From Labilibaculum antarcticum (lineage in GTDB: Bacteria; Bacteroidota; Bacteroidia; Bacteroidales; Marinifilaceae): a DNA stretch of 64,000 nt. Shown here in pieces: positions 45,947-53,207 of this stretch (the stretch's first letter is position 1; each line of letters opens with the position of its first letter). The notes beneath the pieces are model-generated. The model did no database searches, was not told where the DNA came from, and worked only from the letters and a program-made list of their open reading frames with translations. Location of the stretch: the NCBI RefSeq assembly GCF_002356295.1, contig NZ_AP018042.1:5364361-5428360 (forward strand). The letters run 5' to 3'. The position numbers were made by a program, and so were the translations under genes.

Positions 45947-46696
45947 ATGTTCGATAACCTTAAAATAGTTTGGCATCAGGGTAAACAGTTTATACCTGAT
46001 GTTACCAAGGTAGAAGTTCCTGGTATTTTCAGGGGAAGACCTGTAATTTCAAAAAACAAAGTAGATGAACAAATTTTGGTTGATTTATGTCCGACAAAAG
46101 CCATTAGCTGTGCTCCCTTTAGCATCGACCTTGGCAAATGTACCTATTGCGGAGAATGTGCTGTGCAATTTCCAGATAAAATAAAGTTTACTAAAGACTA
46201 TAAACTTTCGACAAACATCCGAGAAAATTTAATTATTTACGAAGGCATTGATGAACCTATTCAGATGGATACTGAAAGTGTCAGAAAAGAAATTTATAGT
46301 TTATTTGGTCGATCATTAAAGCTTAGACAGGTGTCGGCTGGTGGTGATAATAGTTGCGAGTGGGAGTTAACTTCATCAAACAACGTGCAGTTTGATATGA
46401 GTCGCTTTGGTATCGACTTTGTAGCCTCGCCACGTCATGCTGATGGAATAGTTATAACTGGTCCCATAACTGAAAATATGGCTGAACCTTTGCAACGTTG
46501 TTATGATGCTATACCAGAACCAAAAATAATTATTCTTGTTGGAGTCGACGCTATTAGTGGAGGAATATTTGCTGATAGTCCAGCTATTGACAGAAGTTTT
46601 TTATCGAAACATCATGTTGATTTATATGTGTCAGGTAATCCGGTGCATCCTCTAAGTTTTATTAATGGTGTACTTTCCTTAACAAGGAAAAAATAG
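45947..46696 (+). CDS. Ehr-type small subunit: HyfH-like ferredoxin domain fused to NuoB/HyfI-like domain
   Basis: A 249-residue fusion. Residues 1-90 match HyfH-type proteins (KVEVPGIFRGRPV, DLCPTKAI, LGKCTYCGECAVQFP). The first CxxCxxC motif is missing; Cys48, 65, 68 and 71 remain, enough for one [4Fe-4S] cluster. Residues ~115-249 match HyfI/NuoB. Of the four proximal-cluster cysteines only Cys137 survives: the CxxC pair reads GGDNSCEWE (Asp134), the third position reads VGVDAISGG (Asp201), and the fourth reads SGNPVHP (Asn231). Normally HyfH and HyfI are separate, so this is both a fusion and a stripped electron path. Confidence 0.85.
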   Translation: MFDNLKIVWHQGKQFIPDVTKVEVPGIFRGRPVISKNKVDEQILVDLCPTKAISCAPFSIDLGKCTYCGECAVQFPDKIKFTKDYKLSTNIRENLIIYEGIDEPIQMDTESVRKEIYSLFGRSLKLRQVSAGGDNSCEWELTSSNNVQFDMSRFGIDFVASPRHADGIVITGPITENMAEPLQRCYDAIPEPKIIILVGVDAISGGIFADSPAIDRSFLSKHHVDLYVSGNPVHPLSFINGVLSLTRKK

Positions 46697-46881
46697 GAAT
46701 CAGCAAAGATAAAGTGATGATTAACATTGAAAAATATGGAAACATCACAACCACAAGTATTCCTTTATGCCTTAGGAAACTTTTAAAAATACTTAAAAAG
46801 GGAGATCATTTTATTTTATCCACATTTGGTGGTAATTATACATGGAGATCAATCTTTTTAAAAGGGGCATATTCAAAATAA
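46690..46881 (+). pseudogene. C-terminal relic of a 3-oxoacyl-ACP synthase III (FabH)
   Basis: An open stretch, with ATG available at 46717, reads KIGISKDKVMINIEKYGN, TTTSIPLCL, LKKGDHFILSTFGGNYTW and ends at 46881. The KYGNT-like motif and FGGGxTW tail are the conserved C-terminus of FabH-type ketosynthases. Only ~60 of ~330 residues remain, and the N-terminal part overlaps the end of the upstream gene. It could be translated as a 54-residue peptide but lacks the catalytic Cys and His. Confidence 0.75.
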
Positions 46882-46905
46882 TAAATCTGCAAAAAACTAA
46901 ATAAG

Positions 46906-48153
46906 ATGAAAAGAGTTGTAGTTACAGGTATAGGGGCAATAACCCCAATTGGTAAGAATGTAAACGAATTTTGGAATAATTTAATAGCTGGTAAAAGTGG
47001 TGTTTCTAAAATAACAAGATTTGACGCTTCTGCCTTTAAAACTCAATTTGCTGGGGAAGTAAAAGACTTCGATCCATTACAATATATGAGTAAATCCGAA
47101 GCTCGTAAAATGGATTTATTTTCACAATATGCAATTGCAGTAATGGATGAATGTGTTAAAGATTCTGGAATTAAGCTCGAAGATTTTGACCTAGGAAAAT
47201 TTGGGGTAATATGGGGTACAGGTATTGGCGGCATTCAATCATTTGAAGAAGAAGTACTTAATTTCGGTAAGAATGAAGAAGTTCCACGTTTTAGTCCATT
47301 TTTTATAACTAAAATGATTTCAAATATGGCTGCCGGATTAATCTCAATCCGATATGCTTTACGTGGAGTGAGTTACACAACAACATCAGCCTGTGCTTCA
47401 AGTAATAATGCTATTGTTGATGCATTTAATATCATCCGACTAGGTAAGGCAAAAGCTATATTTGCCGGAGGTTCAGAAGCTTGTATAAGTAAATCTGGAT
47501 TAGGTGGATTTAGCTCCATGAAAGCCATATCACAACGCAACGATGCTCCTGATCAAGCTTCACGTCCATTTGATGTTTCTCGTGACGGATTTGTAATGGC
47601 CGAAGGTGGTGGCGTACTTATGTTGGAAGAATTAGAACATGCATTGAAACGAGGAGCAAAAATATATGCTGAAGTTGCCGGAGGTGGTTTTGCTTCGGAT
47701 GCCTACCATATTGCTGCAACACATCCTGATGGAATTGGTGCAATCGCCGCCATGAAAGATGCAATCGAGGAGGCCGGCATATCTCCTTCAGATGTTGATT
47801 ATGTGAGTACTCATGGAACTTCTACTCCTGTTGGCGATTTAAGTGAATGTAAAGCGATTTGTTCTGTTTTCGAGGAATCACTTGATAAACTTCATGTTAG
47901 TGCTACAAAATCAATGACTGGTCACTTGTTAGGTGCTGCTGGAGCTGTTGAAGCTATTGCTTGTATTAAAGCAATGGAAACAGGTATTATTCCACCTACA
48001 ATTAATTTGGATGAGTTAGACCCAGCAATTGATTCAAAACTGAATCTTACTCCCAACAAGGCGGTAAAAAAAGAAGTAAATGTATGTTTAAACAATACTT
48101 TTGGATTTGGTGGACATATTATTGTCTCGATATTCAAAAAATATAAAGGATAA
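46906..48153 (+). CDS. fabF: 3-oxoacyl-[acyl-carrier-protein] synthase II (FabF-type)
   Basis: A 415-residue condensing enzyme for fatty acid chain elongation. The catalytic triad is complete: Cys in TTSACASSNNAI, first His in STHGTSTPVGD and second His in MTGHLLGAAG, plus the Lys before it (ATKSMTG). It is preceded only by a FabH tail relic and lacks acpP or other fab genes nearby, so it may be a second, accessory FabF. It is followed by a strong bidirectional terminator. Confidence 0.93.
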   Translation: MKRVVVTGIGAITPIGKNVNEFWNNLIAGKSGVSKITRFDASAFKTQFAGEVKDFDPLQYMSKSEARKMDLFSQYAIAVMDECVKDSGIKLEDFDLGKFGVIWGTGIGGIQSFEEEVLNFGKNEEVPRFSPFFITKMISNMAAGLISIRYALRGVSYTTTSACASSNNAIVDAFNIIRLGKAKAIFAGGSEACISKSGLGGFSSMKAISQRNDAPDQASRPFDVSRDGFVMAEGGGVLMLEELEHALKRGAKIYAEVAGGGFASDAYHIAATHPDGIGAIAAMKDAIEEAGISPSDVDYVSTHGTSTPVGDLSECKAICSVFEESLDKLHVSATKSMTGHLLGAAGAVEAIACIKAMETGIIPPTINLDELDPAIDSKLNLTPNKAVKKEVNVCLNNTFGFGGHIIVSIFKKYKG

Positions 48154-48272
48154 ACCAACCGCTTTAGCACGATTAGACAAATCGTATTAGCCGAACCCAT
48201 AAAAAAGAGAAGTTGAACTAGCTAGATACTTAGGTACTTCAATAAAAATACAGTACAATTCACAAAAAAATA

Positions 48273-48313
48273 AAACCGGACTTTAGGTTGAACACCTAAA
48301 AGTCCGGTTTTTT
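48273..48313. terminator. Bidirectional terminator between fabF and the ORP-like operon
   Basis: AAACCGGACTTTAGGT pairs with ACCTAAAAGTCCGGTTT around a 5-nt loop, with A residues on the left and six T residues on the right. It serves both convergent transcripts. Confidence 0.85.
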
Positions 48314-48353
48314 CATGTAAAAACCCTAATTATAAAAACATGAAAAATATATT

Positions 48354-48770
48354 TTAGACTACCAGCTCAAATTCAGCTGTAAGCGCATCTATAATTATAT
48401 CGGGTGCCTGATGTGGTTTGCGAGTTTTACTATCCACAAAAACCACCGTAGATGTGGCAGTACAGGCCTTCTCTCCTTTTTCATTTTCAAATACAAACTC
48501 AAATCTAAAACGAACCCTGGGCAACTCCTTTATTTTAGTTCGAATGGTCAACTCCTCATCATATCCTGTTGGCTTCAGGTATTTTAGGTTCATCTCAATT
48601 ACAGGAAGCATGATATTGTGATCTTCCAGCACCTTATCATTAATTCCGAATTGTCGTAGCAATTCCGTTCTGGCATGATGACAATAATTGACATAGTTTG
48701 CATGATATACATAGCCCATCTTATCAACCTCGTCGTACCTTGGCCGTATTTTGCACTCCCCTTCAATCAT
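48354..48770 (-). CDS. Acyl-CoA thioesterase, 4-hydroxybenzoyl-CoA thioesterase (hotdog) family
   Basis: A 138-residue single-hotdog protein of the YbgC/FadM type: RPRYDEVDKMGYVYHANYVNYCHHART carries the conserved D-x-x-G-x-V-x-H-x-x-Y active-site pattern. It hydrolyses acyl-CoA or acyl-ACP thioesters. It is the last gene of a leftward operon, 1 bp after the MinD-type gene, so it is co-transcribed with iron-sulfur ATPases, an unexpected partner. Confidence 0.85.
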   Translation of the reverse strand: MIEGECKIRPRYDEVDKMGYVYHANYVNYCHHARTELLRQFGINDKVLEDHNIMLPVIEMNLKYLKPTGYDEELTIRTKIKELPRVRFRFEFVFENEKGEKACTATSTVVFVDSKTRKPHQAPDIIIDALTAEFELVV

Positions 48771-48771
48771 A

Positions 48772-49659
48772 TCAGTGCTCCATTTTTAATTCAGAACTGG
48801 CTATTTTCTTCCAAAGCTCCGATAGTGTATTGACAATCTCAGAATCTTTATTGTACTCCACCATTGTTTTCTTCTCAACCATGGAATAAACCATTTCTTC
48901 GGAGAAGGGAAGTTTTCCCATCAACTGAATGCCCTCCCTGGCAAAGAAGCTCTCCATTTGCTTGGTAATATCTAAGTTGATATCAAATTTATTGATTAAT
49001 GCGTACATCGGTATATTAAACGACTGCACCAATTCAATCAAGCGGACGATATCATGAAATCCTGATTTACTGGGCTCTGTAACCAAAATTACAGCATCAG
49101 CTCCGGTAATAGATGCAATAGCTGCACATCCAATTCCGGGAGGGCCATCATTCAATATAAAATCAGCCTTAATTTCCAGTGCAATATCTTTTGCGCTTTT
49201 GCGGATTTGAGTCACCAGTTTTCCGGAGTTTTCTTCTCCTGGTCCCATTTTAGCATGAACCAACGGACCAAAACGTGTATCAGACACATACCAATGGTTA
49301 TTTATACTTCGCATTGAACTGATAGCTTGCGTAGGACAAACACGTTCGCAAAGACGGCAACCTTCGCAGGCAAATGGATCAATTTGTAATCCTCCATCCG
49401 ATTTAAAATGAATTGCCTCAAATTTACAATGTTGTTGACAAAGACCACAATTAGTACACAAATCTGTATCGATGGAAGCAACCCATGCTCCCTCAAATAC
49501 ATGAGTCTCCTTATTTTTTGGTTGAAAAATAATATGAAGATCAGCTGCATCAACATCCGCATCAACAAAAACAGTGTTTTCAATTACAGAAGCCAAAGCT
49601 GCCGTAATACTGGTCTTTCCTGTTCCCCCCTTACCACTAAGAATAGTTATATCCTTCAT
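48772..49659 (-). CDS. MinD-superfamily ATPase with inserted ferredoxin domain, paralogue 1
   Basis: A 295-residue P-loop ATPase with deviant Walker A SGKGGTGKTS and a 2x[4Fe-4S] ferredoxin insert (residues ~60-115: DLCTNCGLCQQHCKFEAI and ACEGCRLCERVCPTQAI). Downstream are FILNDGPPGIGCAAIAS (switch II) and VILVTEPSKSGFHD. This type (COG1149) pairs with a sister ATPase in the ORP complex of Desulfovibrio, where the proteins assemble or serve the Mo-Cu cluster protein. Both paralogues are encoded side by side here (1-bp spacing). Confidence 0.88.
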   Translation of the reverse strand: MKDITILSGKGGTGKTSITAALASVIENTVFVDADVDAADLHIIFQPKNKETHVFEGAWVASIDTDLCTNCGLCQQHCKFEAIHFKSDGGLQIDPFACEGCRLCERVCPTQAISSMRSINNHWYVSDTRFGPLVHAKMGPGEENSGKLVTQIRKSAKDIALEIKADFILNDGPPGIGCAAIASITGADAVILVTEPSKSGFHDIVRLIELVQSFNIPMYALINKFDINLDITKQMESFFAREGIQLMGKLPFSEEMVYSMVEKKTMVEYNKDSEIVNTLSELWKKIASSELKMEH

Positions 49660-49660
49660 A

Positions 49661-50527
49661 TTAATTCAATTTTTTCAAATATTCAACCACCTCTTTATAC
49701 ACCTTTGCAAATTCAAGTGGAACACAACGCACAATTTCACCTTTGGAATATAAACCTGCATATTCTTTACTAAAAGGAATTTCACCCAACAAATCAATAT
49801 TTTCTGCTTTCAGAAACTCATAAACTTCAGAATTTCCTAATCCAGCTTTATTTACAAAAACACCAAAAGGTTTATTTACCTCTCTCAATAAGTCAACCGT
49901 CAGCTTCAAATCATATACTCCGAAAGGAGTTGGTTCAGTCACCAAAATCACAAAATCAGCATCCGAAATAGTTTCTACAACCGGGCAACTGGTACCCGGA
50001 GGAGCATCGTAAATCAAAATATCATGTTCTCCAACTAAATTGTTTTTTAAATCCTTAATTAGTATGGTTTGTAATGGAGATCCAATACGTAAGTTTCCTT
50101 CCATCAGACTCATCTCATTACCAATATTGTAATTAGTCACCGTTCCAATAGTATCTGTGGTTTCATGAATAGCATCAAACTCACAGGCCACAAAACAAGC
50201 ACCACAAGAATGACACAAATCCTTATTTACAGTAGCATACTGCATCGATGGCATCATTACTATTGCATTAAACTCACAATAATCTTCACACTTTTTACAA
50301 AACGTACATTTAGCAGTATCAATTTCAGGAATTACATGTTCTACCGGCTTTTCACTTTTAACCGAAAAATTGGGAAAAAACAGCAAGTCATTTGGCTCTT
50401 CAACATCACAATCAACCAACTGTACACTTCTTGTCCAATTTTCATTGATCGAAGAAAACAAATTAACCGCAAATGTTGTCTTTCCAGTTCCTCCCTTACC
50501 ACTCGCAATAGCTACTTTAAATGCCAT
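49661..50527 (-). CDS. MinD-superfamily ATPase with inserted ferredoxin domain, paralogue 2
   Basis: A 288-residue sister of the downstream gene: Walker A SGKGGTGKTT, ferredoxin insert with AKCTFCKKCEDYCEFNAI and DLCHSCGACFVACEFDAI, and switch region LIYDAPPGTSCPVVE followed by VILVTEPTPFGVYD. It probably forms a heterodimer with the other MinD-type protein. Its start overlaps the DUF89 gene stop by 11 bp. Confidence 0.88.
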   Translation of the reverse strand: MAFKVAIASGKGGTGKTTFAVNLFSSINENWTRSVQLVDCDVEEPNDLLFFPNFSVKSEKPVEHVIPEIDTAKCTFCKKCEDYCEFNAIVMMPSMQYATVNKDLCHSCGACFVACEFDAIHETTDTIGTVTNYNIGNEMSLMEGNLRIGSPLQTILIKDLKNNLVGEHDILIYDAPPGTSCPVVETISDADFVILVTEPTPFGVYDLKLTVDLLREVNKPFGVFVNKAGLGNSEVYEFLKAENIDLLGEIPFSKEYAGLYSKGEIVRCVPLEFAKVYKEVVEYLKKLN

Positions 50528-51377
50528 AATCTCCTTTTCTGTTTTTTGTGATAATCAAATCGCCCTTACAAACGTCCAACATTTCTGCAATTACATCGCA
50601 TTTTGCCATCAGCATAAAATAAAGCGATTCCTTTTTTTCATTTAGTAAACCTTCAAAATTACCTTGTCCTTTAGAAATCACAACATCTGCTTTTCTAAAC
50701 AGTTCTTGAAATTCTATAGAACAATTATCCACTAAAGTTGAAGGTGCATCATGACCATTGGAAATCAATTTACAAACTTCCTGCATTCCAACCTGCTCGG
50801 CATCTTCAAGAGTCACATCATTAATAATTGGGGTTCCCCGCACAGCATAAGTTAAATTAGGATGATTCAAATGTTGAATGAAAAGCTTATCGAAAACTAT
50901 TTCTCCTGCATTATCCCCCAAATACAAAACTGAATTTGCCTTTTTTATTTCAGCAAACATCTGAGCTCTATCATCCAAAGTAAAATCAAGTGCGAGGAGT
51001 TCTTCTATTTTGGCCGGAATATCAGTAGGCACACTGTGTGCACCATAATCAATAATATTCCCAACAACAGCTAATTTTGATGCAATGTGTAAAGGCTCAT
51101 TCTGTTGAGTCACAAAAGAATTCCATTTTTCATACTGCGAAAACAAAATTGCATTTGCATACTTCTTCTCTTCTAAATACAAATCGTTATTTTGTATTTT
51201 CTTTTTCGCCAAACGATGAATCAACAATGCCAGATAAGGATTGGAGAGATGCGTAAAATCTGTAAGTAAATGATTTACTTCTGAGGAAAAATCGCTGGCG
51301 ACTTTCCCCTGAAGATTAAATTTGTCAATTAATAAATCCACCGTTTTGGAATGGCAAGCCAAACACCTGTTGTCCAT
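50517..51377 (-). CDS. DUF89 / ARMT1-like damage-control phosphatase family protein
   Basis: About 286 residues. The N-terminal helix has C-x2-C (MDNRCLACHSKTVDLLIDKF), and the metal-dependent active-site motif is LYLGDNAGEIVFDKLF. The C-terminal part has ADVVISKGQGNFEGL. DUF89 proteins are Mg/Mn/Ni-dependent phosphatases that destroy damaged phosphometabolites in characterised cases. The prokaryotic C-x2-C type (COG1578) is often found next to NifX-like and MinD-type genes, as here. I start at 51377; a frame from 51392 would overlap the upstream gene. Confidence 0.85.
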   Translation of the reverse strand: MDNRCLACHSKTVDLLIDKFNLQGKVASDFSSEVNHLLTDFTHLSNPYLALLIHRLAKKKIQNNDLYLEEKKYANAILFSQYEKWNSFVTQQNEPLHIASKLAVVGNIIDYGAHSVPTDIPAKIEELLALDFTLDDRAQMFAEIKKANSVLYLGDNAGEIVFDKLFIQHLNHPNLTYAVRGTPIINDVTLEDAEQVGMQEVCKLISNGHDAPSTLVDNCSIEFQELFRKADVVISKGQGNFEGLLNEKKESLYFMLMAKCDVIAEMLDVCKGDLIITKNRKGDYGI

Positions 51378-51379
51378 AT

Positions 51380-51718
51380 TTAGTGGTCGCAATAGTTAGC
51401 AGTAAAGCTTAAACTTTCATTCAAAAAACCAGTAACCAATTCTTTTGCACCCATTTGAGGAGCTCCAACAAATACATTTACATTGTGTTTATTAAAGATT
51501 TGGATCGCTTGATTTCCCATTCCTCCGGCAATTACATCAGTAACTCCTAAATCAGCCAAGAATGGAGGCAATAATCCAGGCTCATGTGGTGGAGCTGCAA
51601 CTAAATCTTCAGCAACAATAGTATTATCCATTACATCAAGCAATGCAAAATGTGAACAATGGCCAAAATGTCCATCTAAAATTCCTTCCTTAACCGGAAC
51701 TGCAATTTTCTTTTTCAT
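51380..51718 (-). CDS. NifX/NifB C-domain (ORP-fold) protein, paralogue 1
   Basis: A 112-residue protein of the dinitrogenase iron-molybdenum cofactor biosynthesis fold (IAVPVKEGILDGHFGHCSHFALLDV, DVIAGGMGNQAIQIFNKH). The fold includes the orange protein ORP, which binds a Mo-Cu sulfide cluster, as well as NifX and NafY. It contains GHFGHCSHF, with His and Cys typical of metal sites. No nitrogenase genes are in the window, so nitrogen fixation is not implied. Confidence 0.87.
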   Translation of the reverse strand: MKKKIAVPVKEGILDGHFGHCSHFALLDVMDNTIVAEDLVAAPPHEPGLLPPFLADLGVTDVIAGGMGNQAIQIFNKHNVNVFVGAPQMGAKELVTGFLNESLSFTANYCDH

Positions 51719-51939
51719 ATAAGTGTATTTTCAAAAAAAGTTAAACTAATCCCATACAACAGGGAATACTATCAATATGTATTTATTTTTTATTTCAAAT
51801 ATCGCTCCTATCCCAAAAAAAACGATAAGAATAGCACTTCAACACAAGATCTACCCCTATAATTCGTGAAGAAGTACAGGAGCAAAAACCTTGTGTTTCT
51901 TACTAATCAGGACATTTTAAGAAACAAAAAAACAGATTT

Positions 51940-52137
51940 CTAATCATTCATTCTACCTCGGCGAAGCCTTTGTCCTCTCCCTTGTCCAAAGCCAAATCCT
52001 TGTCTCCTGCCTTTTTCAGTAGTTTCACCTTGAACTTCATTTTCAGAATCAATCTTACTATTACTGTTACATCGTCCCATTCCTCGGCCAGTGCGGGCAC
52101 CTTTGCCCTCCGGACCCCTTCGATCTAATCCAGGCAT
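51940..52137 (-). CDS. Small Gly/Arg-rich DUF5320-like protein 1
   Basis: 65 residues, starting MPGLDRRGPEGKGARTGRGMGRC and ending in Gly/Arg repeats (QGFGFGQGRGQRLRRGRMND). The MPxxDxxGPxGxGxxTGRGxGxC head is typical of DUF5320 proteins associated with NifX/ORP-like clusters in anaerobes. Function unknown; a role in cluster delivery is only a guess. Confidence 0.75.
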   Translation of the reverse strand: MPGLDRRGPEGKGARTGRGMGRCNSNSKIDSENEVQGETTEKGRRQGFGFGQGRGQRLRRGRMND

Positions 52138-52151
52138 TTCAACCTCCTTTT

Positions 52152-52337
52152 TTAAATTGATTTACTACTTTTCAATCTTTTACCTTGACCTTTACCACAA
52201 TCCCCTTTGCGTTTCAATCCCAAACCTTTCCCTAACTTCTCTAGTAAAGTATTTTGGTCTACTTCAGAACATTGTCCTAGTCCTCTTCCCGATTTTGAAC
52301 CTTCTCCTTCAGGTCCTTTTCCATCCAAGTGCGGCAT
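52152..52337 (-). CDS. Small Gly-rich DUF5320-like protein 2
   Basis: 61 residues with the same head (MPHLDGKGPEGEGSKSGRGLGQC), then EVDQNTLLEKLGKGLGLKRKG and a Lys/Gly-rich tail. It lies 14 bp from its sister and 10 bp behind the second NifX-like gene. Confidence 0.75.
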   Translation of the reverse strand: MPHLDGKGPEGEGSKSGRGLGQCSEVDQNTLLEKLGKGLGLKRKGDCGKGQGKRLKSSKSI

Positions 52338-52347
52338 AATAATTTGA

Positions 52348-52665
52348 TTAAGATTTCAATTGATCTATAATGCGTTGCATCGTATTCTTGTCATCTTGCA
52401 ACAACACCATTTGAATATTAAACTTTTCAAGTAATTCTTTGGCTTTAGGCCCAAAATCACCCGAAATCACTTTTTTAACTCCTAGTTCAACTACTTTTTC
52501 TACAGTTTTGGTTCCTGCTCCACTTTGCGCGTTGATATTTTCATTCTCGATAAAACTGATTTCACCTGATTGATCATCATATAAACAAAACCAACTAGCT
52601 CTTCCAAAACGTAAATCAAAAACGGAATTCAATTGATTTCCTGTTGATGTAATAATTGTCTTCAT
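52348..52665 (-). CDS. NifX/NifB C-domain (ORP-fold) protein, paralogue 2
   Basis: 105 residues with the same fold as the product of 51380-51718 (NSVFDLRFGRASWFCLYDD, GVKKVISGDFGPKAKELLEKF). The metal-site-like His/Cys cluster of paralogue 1 is replaced by RFGRASWFC, so the two may have different cargo. It follows the DUF134 gene by 4 bp. Confidence 0.85.
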   Translation of the reverse strand: MKTIITSTGNQLNSVFDLRFGRASWFCLYDDQSGEISFIENENINAQSGAGTKTVEKVVELGVKKVISGDFGPKAKELLEKFNIQMVLLQDDKNTMQRIIDQLKS

Positions 52666-52669
52666 ATTT

Positions 52670-53074
52670 TTATTTATTTAGTAATTCGATTTGTTTCGAA
52701 TTACAAGCCGGACAAGTTCCTTTATCCATTGTGTCTGGAATATTAAACCTTGCATTACATTTTGAGCACAAATACCAGTCTTTATCCATAATTGCGTTCC
52801 CAAAAACAGTTTTTATTTCCTTTGCTTCAACCAAGGCCATAGCAATTTTTCTTCTTGCACTTTCGTAGATTCGTGCAAAAGTTGGCCTTGACACACCCAT
52901 TAACCCAGCTGCTTCATCATGTTTTAGGAAATCGTAATCAGCTAATTTCAAAGCTTCATATTCTTCATAAAGTAAATCGACTGATTTCCGACTCTTAGAA
53001 CTCACACCAAAAGGTCTATATCCTTTAAATCTTGGCGGTTCTACGACCTTACGTAATCTAATTCTTCTTGGCAT
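52670..53074 (-). CDS. DUF134 family HTH protein with C-terminal zinc ribbon
   Basis: A 134-residue protein. The N-terminal DUF134 segment (MPRRIRLRKVVEPPRFKGYRPFG) leads into a sigma-factor-like HTH (YEEYEALKLADYDFLKHDEAAGLMGVSRPTFARIYESARRKIA) and a CxxC...CxxC zinc ribbon (LCSKCNARF, TCPACNSK). It is the first gene of the nine-gene operon and the likely autoregulator, binding the palindrome in its own promoter. DUF134 genes accompany ORP-like clusters in many anaerobes. Confidence 0.87.
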   Translation of the reverse strand: MPRRIRLRKVVEPPRFKGYRPFGVSSKSRKSVDLLYEEYEALKLADYDFLKHDEAAGLMGVSRPTFARIYESARRKIAMALVEAKEIKTVFGNAIMDKDWYLCSKCNARFNIPDTMDKGTCPACNSKQIELLNK

Positions 53075-53090
53075 ATGGATTAATTTTATA

Positions 53091-53122
53091 CAAAGTTAGT
53101 GAGAATATTCTCATTTCGCAAA
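53091..53122 (-). promoter_or_regulatory. Promoter of the ORP-like operon with palindromic operator
   Basis: On the minus strand: -33 TTTG at 53119-53122, a 20-bp spacer, and -7 TAACTTTG at 53091-53098. The spacer contains the perfect palindrome TGAGAATATTCTCA (53100-53113). The predicted start site is ~10 nt before the DUF134 ATG. Confidence 0.75.
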
Positions 53123-53157
53123 TTTACACACTCAATAATTCCTGCGTTTTACAGCAG

Positions 53158-53182
53158 AAAAAAAGAGGCCTCAGCAGCCTCT
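53158..53182 (-). terminator. Intrinsic terminator (leftward) of the SDR gene
   Basis: AGAGGC/GCCTCT stem (53164-53169 with 53177-53182) behind an A-tract at 53158-53164. Confidence 0.75.
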
Positions 53183-53207
53183 GTAAATTATTAAATATTT
53201 TCCAATT

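Noticed and set aside
36044-46696. Functional group 4 NiFe hydrogenase
   Set aside because: Both cysteine pairs that bind the NiFe centre are missing or incomplete in the large subunit, and no maturation genes (hyp) are in the window.
51380-52665. Nitrogen-fixation locus suggested by NifX-like genes
   Set aside because: No nifHDK, nifE/N or nifB radical SAM gene is present; the context matches ORP-like clusters.
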